Source of the DNA: Yamagishiella unicocca
Lineage: Eukaryota > Chlorophyta > Chlorophyceae > Chlamydomonadales > Volvocaceae
Assembly: GCA_003116995.1 (NCBI GenBank)
Contig: BDSL01000085.1
Span: 248,001-312,000, forward strand
DNA length: 64,000 nt
Direction: 5' to 3'
The notes below the pieces were generated by a model. That model was not told the DNA's origin, searched no databases, and saw only the letters and a program-made list of their open reading frames with translations. Made by a program: the position numbers and the translations under genes. How positions within the stretch are numbered: the first letter of the stretch is position 1; each line of letters begins with the position of its first letter. Shown here one piece after another: positions 11,701-25,100 of the stretch.

Positions 11701-14700
11701 AGCCGCCGGGCAGTCCCCTCGGTTGTGCAGCTCCGCCGCCCTCGCTAGCAGGATGGTGACGGCCTCAGGCACTGGGGGCGGAGGCACGACCAGGTCCTAG
11801 GGGGAGGGGGGAGGAAGGGGGCCACCCGGGTGGGTTGCGAGGGAGACCCGTGGATGCGAGAAACACCGTTTAGGACAGACGTTTTGACGGTGGGAGGGGG
11901 GAGTATAAACGCAAATCCGCGAATCCACGGCCAACAAACCAAGGGCGATGACGATGGGGGGTCCCAGAAGAGGTGATTGGCGAGTAGACGGCAGTGCTGT
12001 GGGATCGTTAACATAACGGTGACGTAAACTAACAGGAAACAATTGGGGGGGGGAGGGACCGCCTGGGGCGGGGAAGGAGGGCGCGCCTTCCTTTTCAGCG
12101 CCGTACAGCTACCGGTAGGTGGGCCGCACACCTGTATGAGGATAGGCGCGTAGTTGGTTGAGGACAGGTACGACCAGCCGACGGTGTGACCCGAGGCGTC
12201 CAGCGGCGGCGGCGGGTCGAAGCGCAGCGACCACCACTGAGCGTACGGGTTCTCCACGGCGCCCGCACCGCGCACCGCGGCGGCGGCGGCAGCGGCGGCG
12301 GCGCCGTCCAGTCCGCCCATGTGGTTGGGCCGGGTCCTGCCCGCAGCGCGTGGGCGGGGGATGGGGGGGGGTAAATATATAATCCGCGGGGGAGGGGCGG
12401 CGGGGGGGGCGCCGCATGGGTTTCGGGAGGGTTGGGGCTGGTACGCTGCGGTGCGCTTCCGTAGGGGGTCGTCCCGGAGGCTGCGGGCAGCTGCAGTGCG
12501 TGCACCACTGCACGAGGTGGGGAGGTGCCCACGGAGGTCCACGGAGGTACAGGTCCAGGTACCCCCCGCATGCGCCTGCGCCCGCCGTAGGTTTTTGTGA
12601 TTGGATCCAACACGCTCCCGCCTTTCCCCCCTGCCCCTTCCCTCCCGCCCCTTCCCCTCCCCTGGAGCACAACCCCGCGCCCCTACCTTGCCCTCTTGAG
12701 CGCGCACAGCTGCGAGAAGAAGGTCTCCAGCATGTCCTCCACCGTCATGGCCTGCTCCTTGTAGCGCGGGTGGTGGTAGATGGTCATGGCGGTCAGGCAC
12801 ACGGCGTCCACGAACTGCGGGTAGCCCATGTTCTGGAGGGGGCGAGGGGTTGCGGGGCCGCGGGGGGAGAAGACAGGGTTACACGACATAGGGGTAACGG
12901 GTTACACGACACGGGGTGGCGTGGGGGTTTAGCGGGAGTAGCGCAGCTTGCACGCGGCAGGGGGCGGGGCACGTATCAGCGGGAGGCGTTTGGGCGGGTT
13001 GTGTGTGTACGGTAGATGTGGCCAGCCAGAGCGCGTTGGCGCCACGCTGTTTGGACTCACACCGGTTTTGGCTGCGACGCGGGACCTCCGACCGGGCGGA
13101 CCCGCCTTGTGCCTCCGGACCCTGCTTCCCCCCGGCCCTTCCGCCCTCCCGCCCTCCCGCCCTCCCGCCCTCCCGCCCTCCCGCCCTCCCGCCCTCCCGC
13201 CCTCCCGCCCTCCCGCCCTCCCGCCCTCCCGCCCTCCCGCCCTCCCGGCCTCCCGCCCTCCCCCCCCTCACCCGGATGAAGCTCTCCACGCCGTCCATGA
13301 AGTTGACTCGCCGGAAGATCTCCTCCAGACCCGCCGGCTGGATGAGCGCCGGGATGATCTGCGCGCGGTGGGCAGGGTTAGGGGTTAGGGTTTTGCTCCC
13401 GTGTCATTCCCCCGGGCTTCCTCTCTATTCCCCCCTTCTGAAACCCCCTCCGCCGCTCACCTTCCTGTCCTGGCACAGCTGCAGGAACTGCACGAAGGAC
13501 ATGGTGGTGCGGCCGGCGGCGGCGTGGCTGCTGGGGCTGCTGCCGCCACTGGTGCGCTGATCGCCGGCGACGGACTTGGGGGAGCGGCCCCCGCCTGTGG
13601 GGGGGCCGGGAGGAAGGGAGGGTTTTGAGGAAGACCCGTGGATGCCAGAAAAAACCGTTTAGAACAGACAGAAGGAGGGGGGGTACGAAGAAGATCCGGT
13701 TACTCGACGTGGGAAGGGAGGGCAGCGGTGTGTGTGTGTGTGTGTGTGTTTGTGTGCTGGGTGGGTGGGGCGGCGGGAGGGAGGTGGAGGGGTGCTGGGA
13801 GGCACAAAACACACACATCAAGCAGCTACTCACTGCGCGCTGTGGTGGGCCGCGAGGGGTTCCGCGAGGGGTGCTCGTGGGGTGTGCTGACGGAGCGGCG
13901 GCGGGAGTGAGAGCGGGAGGGCGAGCCCCGCACGCTGGCGGTCGTCGTGGGACGAACCATGCCCCGGCCCGTGGTCTGCTTCAGCTCGTCCTTGCCGTAT
14001 ATCTGAATCAGCGAGGGCGGCAAAGGGGGGAGGAGGTCATGGCCGTCAGCATGGGCCGCCCGGGGTATGGGATGCAGGGTTTGGGAGACTGTCGGCCGGG
14101 GACAGCCGCCCACTCCGCCCCTGTCGGCCCCCCGTTGCGGCCCCCCGTTGCGGCCCCCCGTTGCGGCCCCCCGTTGCGGCCCCCCGTTGCGGCCCCGCAG
14201 CCGCCCAAGACAAACAGCCGCCCTCTTTTCCCACGCGCTCTCTGCTCCCCTCCGCCTCCGCCTTCCCCCCCCTGCCTTCCTTGACCCCCATCACGCACTG
14301 CGGCCGCACTTCCCCCCTCCCCCCCTGTCCCCCACATCGTCGCGTTCGTGTGTGTCGCATCCGCGCGCGTCCCAGTGTCCGAAGGCTGTGCACACGCTGC
14401 ATTTCCCCAGTCGCGTTACCGGGTCTATCATTGTAACCCCCCTGTCCCCCTCCCCCGCGCCCCCCTCCTCGCAATCCCCCGCGCCCCCCTCACCCGGAAC
14501 AGCGCCTTGAGCTGCGGCTCCCACGCCAGCACCAGCGACATGATGGATGGACCCATCATCTCCTCCAGGTACCTGAACGGCGGGGGCGGCAGGAGAGGGG
14601 CGGAAGGAGAGTGGCGGCAGGTGAGTGGCGGCAGGAGAGGGGCAGCAGGAGAGGGGAACGGCAGGATGGGGAACGGCAGGAGAGGGGCAGCAGGGCGGAG

Positions 14701-15139
14701 AGGGTGGGGGCGGTGGGGTGTGCGGGGTGTGTGTGTGTGTGCAAAAAGACCCAGTTTTTCGACGTGGGAAGTGTGCTCACGTGTCTGTTTGGGGGGGGGG
14801 GGGTAGGCAGGACGCCCGGCGGCACGTCAGCTCAAGGGGCCAGCGCGGGGCGGGGCACTCGGGGGCATTCGGAAGGCGCAGCAGGGTCCTCGGTAGGTGC
14901 AGTAAGAGGAGGAGGGGGCTGCCCGCGCGCACCTCGGACCGCCCGCCCTGACGCTGCCCCCTCGCGGACGGTGGCAGGGGCATGAGGCAGCCCCTGGGCC
15001 CACCCACCCACCCACCAACCAACAAACACCCAGCACCCAACACCCAGCCCCCGCGGGGCCCTCCTCACCCAGCCCATCCCCACCCACGCACGATGTCCCT
15101 AGCAACCCCGGCTCTGTGCACCCCACCACACCCCCACCC

Positions 15140-15189
<50 letters not shown>

Positions 15190-18100
15190 CCCGCCCCCCA
15201 CCCCTGCACACACACACACAGACACGCACCCCGCCCGCCCACCTGTCGAACTTGGTGGACCTTGTCTCCACCACCGGCAGCACGTGTCGCTCGATGAGCA
15301 GCCGCCACGCCGCCATGGGGCTGCTGATCTTGGAGTACTTGACCACCGCCAGCCGCTGGATGACCTCGCTGAACTGCTCGCGAGTGAGCAGCTTGCCGGG
15401 CTGCGCGTGGAGCTTCTTGGCGCTCTTGCTGCCGCCGGCTGCGGGGGGGGGGCATAAAGGGGGGGTGACATAAAGGGGGGGGACGGGCAGGTGTGTGGAC
15501 GGGCAGGTGTGTATAAAAACCGTTTTACGCAACGGGACAGGATAGTTGGCGCATGGTCGTCGGACACCAATTTTGTGGGCGCATGCTGGAGCACTGTGTG
15601 TGGGGGGGGGGCGGGCGGGTACAGAAATAAAACCGGTTACGCGCATGGGAAGTGTAGCTGGTGCATAACCGTCGGACGCGCGCGCACGCTATTGGATTCG
15701 GGTTGGCTGTGTGTGTGGGGGGGGGAAGGGTTCGCTCCTGCCCTTCTTCTGTTCCGATGTGCAGTACCAATACGGTACGACACGAGACGACATCCGTAGA
15801 GGGCCCCGGTCCATGTCAAAAGAGCGACTCAAAATAGCGGCGCACGGTTCTGCCGCTCGTTGACCGGAGCCACTTGGCTGCAGGTCTACACAGCCGACCT
15901 GCACTGCTACACCGGTATCAGGTGCTTCACGACACGAGCTGACGATGGTGATGAAGCTAATGTTCCCTCTGCCCCTCAGGTCGTGGGTCGTGGGTGGCGG
16001 GTTGTCGGTCGTGCACTCACTGGTGACGAGCGCGTGCTTGGTCAGCACCAGCCGGTTCACCGAGCCGATGACGGAGCTGGCCGCGGATTCCGGGCGGGGC
16101 AGGTGCGGGCTGCGCGGCGGGGACCCCAAGCTGCGAGCAGGCGGGGGCAGGGGGCGGACGGGGGGGACGGGGGGGACGGGGGACGGACGGGGGGGACGGG
16201 GTGGGGGTGTTGAGGAAGACCCGTGGAGGGAGGGGGGGCGATGGCAGGGGATTCAGGAGGGCGCGCGACGGGACTGGCAAGGGCGGGAACAGGAGGACCC
16301 CAAGGGGAACCTAGTTTGCCGTAAGGTGTTGTAGTATTTACAATGCAGATTTAACAGCGGTGGGCTAGCGTTGTCGTGTGACTGCAACGTAGGTTCCCTT
16401 TCAGTGGGGATGCCGTGCGCTGGGGGCGGCCGCGGCGGTTCCTCAGTCGCAGCACCGGCGAGGGGATAGCTGCAAGCAACAACCGCAACCCGACAAGAGG
16501 TGCCCCTACACCGGAGCTAAGGTACGGGAAGGTCGTTCACGTATCGCACGTTGTGGCCCCTCTGGAGCGGCTGAGTGGCTGCCACCCCCTGCCGCCGCCC
16601 GCCCCATCCACCACCCGGACGGCGGCAGCTTGCGTCAACCCCACGCACCCAACCCTTTGTCGGTGCACTGTTTTCCTAGCTATCCACCGACCCACCGACC
16701 CATCCACCCATCCACCCCACCCGACCCCACCCCACCCATCCCCGTTCGTCTTTCGTATCCTCACCCAAGTTCTCCAGCATGCATCTCAAAACGTCTTTAC
16801 CTAAACGGTTTGTTCTCGCATCCACGGGTCTTCCTCGAAACCCACCCCCACCCACAACCCACCCACACCCACACACCTCTCTCCGATGCCGTCCAGGAGG
16901 GGACTGCCGAGCGACGTCCGCGAGTTGTGCGATGACGGCAGGTGCCAGCCCCTGTTGGGCCCCAGCGGGGAGGCGGGGAGGCGGGCAGGCGGTCGTAGGC
17001 GCGGTGGCCCCGCTCCGGGCTGCTGCTGGAGCTGTGCGACCACTCGGTGCTGGACGTAGGGCCCAGCATGTGCTCGTCTGTCCAGGGAGGGGAGGGTGGG
17101 GACGGATTTGGGTTTGGGTTTGGGTTTTGGGGGGGGGGTCAGGTCCGTGTTGGAGGGCAGTGGTGTGCGACGGAGGGCCGCAGGGCAAGCCAGCTGCCCT
17201 CCCTCCCGTAACAGACCCAGGGGAGCGGTCCCGCCTGTACCCCTTCCCCCGCAGCGCCCTTCCCCTCCCTCGTACACAGGTTTTCCTTGCAATCCCCTCC
17301 CCGTTCTCCACCGTGCTTTCCTCCCCCCTCCCCGTCCTCCCTCCCCCGGCATCCACGGGTCTTCCTCGAATCCCCCTCCCCTCGGTTTTTCTCGCGTCCA
17401 CAGGTCTTCCTCAAAACCCTCCCCCTCCCGCTCCCCGGGCTTCCCCACGTCCCCCTTCTCACCTCCGCCCCCACGGTTGCCCCTCGACAGGTGGGACCGC
17501 CCCGGGGAGCCCCCCCGCCGATCCTGCCTGCGCCGTGCCTCCCGCCGTGCCCGGTCCGCCGCCAGCGCCTGCTCCATGGCCTCATCCAGGAACGTCTTCC
17601 GCGGGGTACCCGAACCGAACGCCACCAACATCCCCGTGTTTGACTCGTTGCGCTTCCGCTCCGACCAAAGCCGGCTGACGGGACGATCGCCGGCGGCGCC
17701 GCCGGCGCCGCCGGCGGCCTCCTCCCCTTCGGGCAGGAGCTCCTGCTGTTGCGGGTCCTGCTGCGGCTCCGACGCCATAGAGTCCATTGTGCGGCGGCTG
17801 AGGTCGCGGGCGAGGCGGCGGCTGTGGTTGCCTTCCGGGCTGCTGCCGCGCCCACGCTCGGAGTCGGCGGTCATGGGCGGCGGCGACGGCGGCGGCGGCA
17901 GCGGACCGTCGGGGGTGCCGAAGGAGCGGAAGAGGTCCTCCGTGCGCTGCAGGTCGCTGGGGTCGGCGGCCATGTTGGCGGGGAAGGCGAGGGCGTCCAG
18001 CACCGGGTGCGGTAGCCCCGACATGCTGACCATGATGCCCTCGTCCGCGTCGGCGCCAGGGCTCCGGTCACTCCGCCTGCGTGGGCCGTGGGGGCTGAAC

Positions 18101-19161
18101 GAGTGGCGAAGCGGGCTGGTCTGGCGGCTGATCGCCTGTGGGGCGGGGGGAAGGTTCGAGGGAAACCCGTGGAAGGGGGGCGGGGGGAAGGGGGGCGGGG
18201 CGGGCGTCAAGGGAAGGGGGCGGCGGCGTTGCGGAAACAACTAACAATATATTATTTTTAACTCGTTGGAAACAAATTGGAATCGTATCTTGGATAGGAT
18301 CTACATATACGAACATTGTTCACGTTTGCAAAAACCAAAACAAGATCTAAATGGACAAGAAGGATACCCCGCACCCTTCTACCCACTGCCTGTAGTATCA
18401 GGCTTCCTCCTGTCCCTGCGCCGACACGTGTGGGTCTTCGCCACCCCTACCCCATTCCCCCCACACCGCCCCAGCGCCCGCCCCCACGCCCGCGCCCGCA
18501 CCCGCACCTGCAAGGGAGACGCCGAGCCCGCCCCCTCAGCCGCCGACATCCCGGACCCCGTGTCCTGGTCGCTGTCCGCAAACTGCTCCGTGGTGAAGCT
18601 GGGCCACGACAGGTGCAGATCCAGCTCGTCCTCCGCTGCCAGCATGCTTCCGCCGCCGGTGACGTCGTTAAGACCTAGGCCCCCGTCGCCGGTGCTGGTG
18701 TTGAGCAGCGCGTAGGAGCCGTCCTGCGAGATCGCGGCGCCGTTGAAGGTCGAGGAGTTGCCCCGGACCAGCGCCATGTCGCTGTCGTCGACAGTGACGG
18801 CGAAGCTGACGAGGCCGCCGCTCTGGCGGCGGTTTCGGAGCAGACCCGCCAGGTCGCGGGGTCGGCCCGTGCGGCGCGCACCGGGGCGGCGTAGCTTGGA
18901 GACGAAGATGGAGGCGCCGGCGATGGCGGCGGCGGTGGTGTTGGGTGATGCGTTGGGGATGCCCGCCACCGCGGTGTTGTGCGCGCGCAGCTGCTGGATG
19001 CTGGGGCTGGAAAGCGGGCTGGTGGTGGCGGCCGTGAGGGCGGGGGCGCCGTAGTCGGTGGGGGCGGAGGGGCGGGCCAGGCTGGCGGCGGCGCCGGCTG
19101 TAGCGGCATTAAGGACGCCCCCATTGCTGCTGACGGAGCGCCCCGGGGCCTGAGGCGAGCG

Positions 19162-19192
<31 letters not shown>

Positions 19193-22100
19193 AAGCGTTG
19201 GGTGAGGGGAGTCCCCCAAAGCCCCGCCCCTTTCCACCCATCCCGCCGGCACCCTCCCCGCATGCACCTCATAACGTCTGTTCTAAACAGTTTTTTCTGG
19301 CATCCACGGGTCTTCCTCGAACCCCCCATTCCCCCCACTGCCCGCATGCGCCACCCCCCGTCCCTCCCTCCCTCCCTCTTGCCCGCTATCGGTCGCACGG
19401 TTTCCTCTCTGCCCTCCCGCCCCCCTCCCCCCTCCCCTCCCACCTGCGAGGTGTTCGGTGTCGGCCAGGCATTCCTCTGCGCCCCCGGCCTCACGATACC
19501 CGCCTCCGCATCGTCCACCTGCTCCGCTGTGCGCTGCGCCGCCTCCCGCAGCGCCAGAGCAAGCGACACGGTGCCTGAGGTACCCCCCGCCGGGCCCCCG
19601 CCGAACTCCCGCGGCTTCCACGCGGTCATGGCCTTCTCTCGCAGGTTGACATGCTCCTCCAGCTTGTGCTGGGCCACTGGGGGGAGAGGGGGACGAACCG
19701 AAAGGGGGGGGGTACATGAAAGAAATCCGCAAATCCACGGCCGACAAACCAAGGGCGATGACGATGGGGTCCCAGAAGAGATAGTTCATGATTGGCGAGT
19801 AGAAGGCAGCATAAAGACCGGTTACACGACATGGGTGTAATAGCTGGCGCATTGTCTTCAGGGATGAACGCGGGAGGGAGGGGCACGGAAATAGTGCGTG
19901 AGCTGGGCACCGCAGCGAGGTGCAGTTCTCCGTCTCCCGATCCTGCATCTCCTCCTACCCTGGATCTCCTCCTACCCTGGATCTCCTCCTACCCTGGATC
20001 TCCTCCTACCCTGGATCTCCTCCTACCCTGGATCTCCTCCTACCCTGGATCTCCCCCTACCCTGGATCTCCTGCTACCCTGGATCTCCTCCTACCCTGGA
20101 TCTCCCCCTACCCTGGATCTCCTCCTACCCTGGATCTCCCCCTACCCTGGATCTCCTGCTACCCTGGATCTCCTCCTACCCTGGATCTCCTCCTACCCTG
20201 GATCTCCTCCTACCCTGGATCTCCTCCTACCCTGGATCTCCTCCTACTATGCGCCACGGACCACCCCCGCCCGCACCACCCACCACCCACCACCCACTCA
20301 CCCGTGTACGCGAACTGCGAGGTGGAGAGGCGGATGATCTGCGCCGCCGTGAGGCCGGTCCACTCCATGTTGTCGTCCTGGCGGGCGGCTGCGGCCCGGG
20401 TGCGCAGCGCGGGCACGTTGCGCACGCGCACCATCGCCACTGCCGCAAACACCTCCTGGATGCGCTCCATGGTCAGCTGCGGGGGGGGGCCGCGAGGGAA
20501 GGGCCCGCGAGGGAAGGGGGGGTGAGAAAACCGTTTGGTACACATGGGAGGCAGGGAGGGAGGGGGTCGAGGAGCAGGGGAGCGGGGGTTGGGGTGGGGT
20601 GGAGAGGGGGTGGATGGGTTGAGGCTGCGCTGGCGGCAAGCACGCCGTGGGGCTCCGCACTACTCCGCAACAGCACCCAACAGGGGGGGCCGCAGGGTAC
20701 GCTGGACGAGCAGGGCGGTGGTGTACGGCAACCACGTCCTCGTACGACAATAACGGCGGAGGTATCGTCGGTGGACGCCAAGATTCGATGGTGATCACCC
20801 CCTCACCCCCGCCCCATCCTCCCGGCCCCCACAGCCATACCGTCCAGACCCAGCCCCACCCCGGCAGGCGGTCCCCACCCGCTCACCGTCTTGTCCGCCA
20901 CGTCGGTGTCCCTCACCAGCTGCGTGAACTGGTAGATGTTGATACCCAGCGTCTGAGCCAGCGGGTCTATGGTGCAGTACAGGCTGAAGGCGCGGTCGAC
21001 CTGCGGCAGCGGAGGTGGAGGCGGCGGAGCCAGAGGCGGGGGGGCCGAGGGGGGGCTTGGCTCCAGGGGCGGCCAGAGGGTCAAAGCGCAAGCAACGCGT
21101 GCGTGTGCTTCCACCGTCCGGGTGATCCAGCTTTCCTCGATGCAGGGTGTGTACGTCACAGCGCATCCGTATCACCTACCGAGGTACTGGAAGTTCCCAC
21201 ATATACCGGTAATGCACCAGCTACCGGCATGTTCCGACACAACGCGCCCTTTCGCCGCGCCGCCGCGGGCCTCTTCCCGCCGCTCCCTCCCCCCACACTC
21301 GCCCTTCCCCCACCGCTCGCCCTCCCCCCCACGTGTCCTCCTCAAACTCAAAAATCCCCCCCCCCCCACTCGCCTGCCTCTGCAGCTCCAGGTCGTTGTG
21401 CTTGACCCTGTTGAACTTCCAGGGGTACAGGATCTTCTCGCGCCACAGCCCCACCGACTCCAACATGGCCGGCAGGTGCTGCAGCGTGTCGCCCAGGGTG
21501 GGCATCAGCTGCACGCTGCTCAGCACCGCGCCGGTGGGGGTCTGCGTGGCGGCCTTGAGGGACAGACAGGCGGCCAGGATCTCAACGAACTGGGGGTACG
21601 ACACGGCGTGGTTGAGCACGTTGTCGGGCCGCATGTCCCAGGGCCGCTCCAACGGGATCTGAAGGGCGGCGGGGGGGCGGGGGGAGGGGGCCGGGGGGGG
21701 CGGAGAGGAAAAACCCTGGGTCGGCACCGACTAGGAAAGAAGCAGGGGGGCGTGTGTGTGGGGGGGGAGACAGCAACCGTGTCGGGAGGTCGGGGGCCAA
21801 AGGTGAGGGGGCGACGTAGGGTGATGGTCGCGTAGGGTGAAGGAAAGGTGTTTGGGGGTGAGAAACCAGCGAACCGACCAGCGAGGAAATGTATTCTACT
21901 ACTTTCTGGCCGGAGAAGGCGTCGGGGTGAGGCGAGAAAAACAGGGTGAGCTTCGAGTGCTCAGGGGCAGTGCCGGGGAGCGGAGGGGTGGGGGGTCAGG
22001 GGGGTCAGGGGGTCAGGCTGCGGCCGTCGTCCTCTCACCAGGTACTGCCCCATTATGGACGACAGCACGTACGCCAGCAGCCGGTCGCGCTTGGCGTGCT

Positions 22101-25100
22101 CGAGCGCCAGCTGCTCCTCGCTCGTGAGCTGGTGTCGGAGGGCCTTGCGTGTCGTACCGTAGTACACGCCGAGGATGTCGAAGTCGTACACCACGCCGGC
22201 GATCTGCGCGCCCGCAGGAGGGGCCGGGGGCGGGGGCGGAGACCCGTGCGGCAGAGCGTCGTGCAACAGCTGGTGGCGGGTGGGGTGCTGGTTGTGATGG
22301 TGCTTGTGGTTGGGTTTCGAGGAAGACCCGTGGATGCCAGAAAAAAACCGCTTGTGGTTGGGGTGGAGGAGGAGGCGGTGCTCGGGGTGGTGCTGCTGCC
22401 ACCCTGCCGCGGGGCCCCTCAAGGGGCACCCAACAAGCGCTCCTGACCAGTTGCCCCCCTTGTATGATGTCGAGCGCTGGGCGCCGCTGCCCACTGCACG
22501 CTCTCTCTCCCTCCCCCGCCTCTCTCTTCCCTCCTCGCCCCCTTCCCCCTCCTTCCCCCTCTCTCCCTCCCTCCCTCTCTCGCCCTCACCGTCTCCAGCC
22601 CCAGCAGGTTGTTGTGGATGGGCATCTGCCACATCGCAAACACGTCGGGGCGCTGGTAGAGGGTGGGCGACACCCCCACACCGCTGACTGCCGCCCGGCG
22701 GGTGTGCAGCACCTCCACCGGCCACCACCAGGGCACCTGGTCAGCCACCGCCAGGCGATCCAGGTAGTACTCGGCGGTCTAAGAGGCAGGGTGGGGTGGG
22801 GAGGTGAGGGTGGGCGTGTGGGGGGTGAAGGTGAGGGTGCGCATACCGAGCAGTGGGAGGGGGTTGGAACCAGGTAGCGTAGCAATCGGGAGGAGGAGCA
22901 GGACAGGACCTCCTTCGTGCGGAAGGGGTGAGCAGCTGGGGGGAGGAGCAGCTTGGGGGGGTGAGCAGCTGGCGGGGTGAGCAGCTGGGGGGGTGAGCAG
23001 CTACCCCCCCTCTGCTGCTGCTGCTTCTGCCGACCGCGACCTGATCCCCCGCACCCACCTTGTGCAGGTGTGTGAGGATGCGGCTGAGCAGCCGGGGCAG
23101 CAGACCGGACTGCCGGATGAACTGCGCCAGCCGCAGCAGCGGCACCGTGAAGGGCTGCTCCACCTGCGCCAGCCCCAGACGCATGTCCTGCGGAGAGCAC
23201 AAACACGCCCAGCGGGTTCGACATCCCGCGTGTTGACGTCTACGTCCTCAGGGCGTACCGGTCACCGAACACGCGAAGGGTTGCAGCCCCCTCGTGTCAT
23301 CATTTCAAACTACGTCGTACATGCAAACTACGTCGTACATGCAAACTACGTCGTACATGCAAACTACATCCCACACGCCTAGACGAGCCTTAAAACACGT
23401 TGCTCCCGTCCGGCTCACCTGCATCGACAGGTGCAGGTCCTGCGGCGCCGAGTGCTCCGAGGTGAGGAAGATGTAGGCCTGGTGCAGAGTGAGGCTGTTG
23501 GGGCCGCTGTCAAGAGCGCGGAGCATCTCGGTGCGGATGACCTGGCGCCGAGGGGGCAAGGGGGCGAGGGGGCGAGGAGCGGGGGGGGGAATGGAGCTCC
23601 CCACAGATGCCATGCTCGCTTGGAGGCCAGACGAACCTCGTTCCAACATTCCCAACCACACCGACAGCCAACACGTCCTTCCCTTCGCCCCGTCCAACGC
23701 CCCCCTCCACACGCCCCCGGACCCCCCCTCAGCCACCTGGCCAAAGTGGTTTCCTATTCGGCTTCCCATACACACGGGCTTTCCTCGCCAACCCACCTGG
23801 CCCAGCACCCACGGCAGCGGCGCCGCGCACGCCGTTTGCTTCAGCTTCATGAAGTGGTTCACCGCCAGCTGCTTGAGCAGCGCCGGCACGGGCAGGTGCT
23901 TGGACGAGGTGGACACCAGCTGGCGGTTCTGCATGAGCGCCACAAGCAAGTCCAGGACGTCCGCGTCCTGCAGCCGCTCGTCGGGGCCTGCGGGGGGACG
24001 CCCCCGGTTGGCGAGGAGAAGCGCGGGAACAATACAGGAGTAAACATGAGGTCCAGCGGGGGGAGGGGGCGCGGTTTGGATGGGGGGAGGCGCCAGCGCA
24101 GGAGCTGCTGGGCACTGGAGGGTTCCTGCTGGTGGCAGAGACGACGTGCCGGGGGAGAAACACACACGCGCGCAGGCAGACTGCGGGAGTGCGTTCCCCC
24201 CGCGATATGCCGTACGCCGTTGTAAGGTGCCGTACATGCTCCCAACCCACCCATCCCCTTTCGGTCCTGCGGCATACCGGCGACCCGCCCCGACCCGCAA
24301 CCACCGTTTCCAACCGCCCCCAACCGTCTCCAACCGCCCACCTGACGACTCGTCCCGGTCGCCGCGCGGCATGTACGACCGCATGTCCACGATGCGCAGG
24401 CTGGGCGGCGTGCCGGGCACCGAGCGGCCCCCCGAGCCGCCACCTCCCGCCGCCCCGCCAGCCGATCCACTGCCCATCGACTCCTCCGTCATCAGCCCCT
24501 GTGAGGCCTCCCCTCCCAGCATCAGACCCCCGCCGGCTCTGCCGCCCATCGGAGTCGTGGGCTGCGACCCGCCCATCGTCAACCCCAGCAGTCGGTTGGC
24601 CGCTCCGAAACCAGAGCCCTTTGGGAACTGCGGAAACGCCCCGCCGCCGCCGCCGCTGCCGCCGTGCGCGCCGGCTGCGGAGGGCGCCGCGACGGAGCCG
24701 AAGCCGACTCGGCCGCCCGGCCGGCTGTCTTGCTCGGAGGGGTGCTTGCGGCCCAGGACGAGCTCCGGAACCGGCGTGTGCAGGCGGACTGGCAGCATGT
24801 TGATGGCGCCGGTGGGGTTGTTGGACGTGTCGCAGCCTGGGGGGCGGCGGGGCAGCAGGGGGGTAGGGCGGGCGGGGGGAAGGGACGGGGGGGTGCACTG
24901 GCTCAGCGGCTTCCGTTGCGGCTACCGTGATATTTTTCGCTCGCCGATGTCTCACCCCCTCCCCCCGGCTGTTCTAACGGGTTTCCCTCGAACCCCCCCG
25001 GCTGTTCGAAGCAGCCCGACACGCCATCGTGGTGGATTGCAGTCGTTGCTGTGTGGTACCCTGGATTTGGATTTGGATTTGGATTTGCATTTGGATTTAG

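Larger units (their letters stand above)
12687..23987 (-). other. helical middle with recurring xQF helix motifs (giant gene exons 10-28)
   Basis: Several short exons encode similar amphipathic helices: YPQFVEILAACLSLK (exon 15), IYQFTQLVRDTDVADK (16), LTREQFSEVIQRLAVVKY (23), MSFVQFLQLCQD (26), YPQFVDAVCLTAMTIYH (28). They recall degenerate EF-hand-like helix pairs, but no intact calcium loop (D-x-D-x-G) is visible. Between them lie Ser/Ala/Gly-rich disordered exons (9, 19, 20, 25). Confidence 0.5.

Noticed and set aside
17096..18244. Plus-strand open frame of about 380 codons
   Set aside because: Spans exon 20 antisense and repeat-bearing introns; no family resemblance.
19898..20794. Plus-strand open frame with repeated YPGSPPTLDLLL peptide
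   Set aside because: Produced by the 17-bp minisatellite, open in all three frames; it continues antisense to exon 17.
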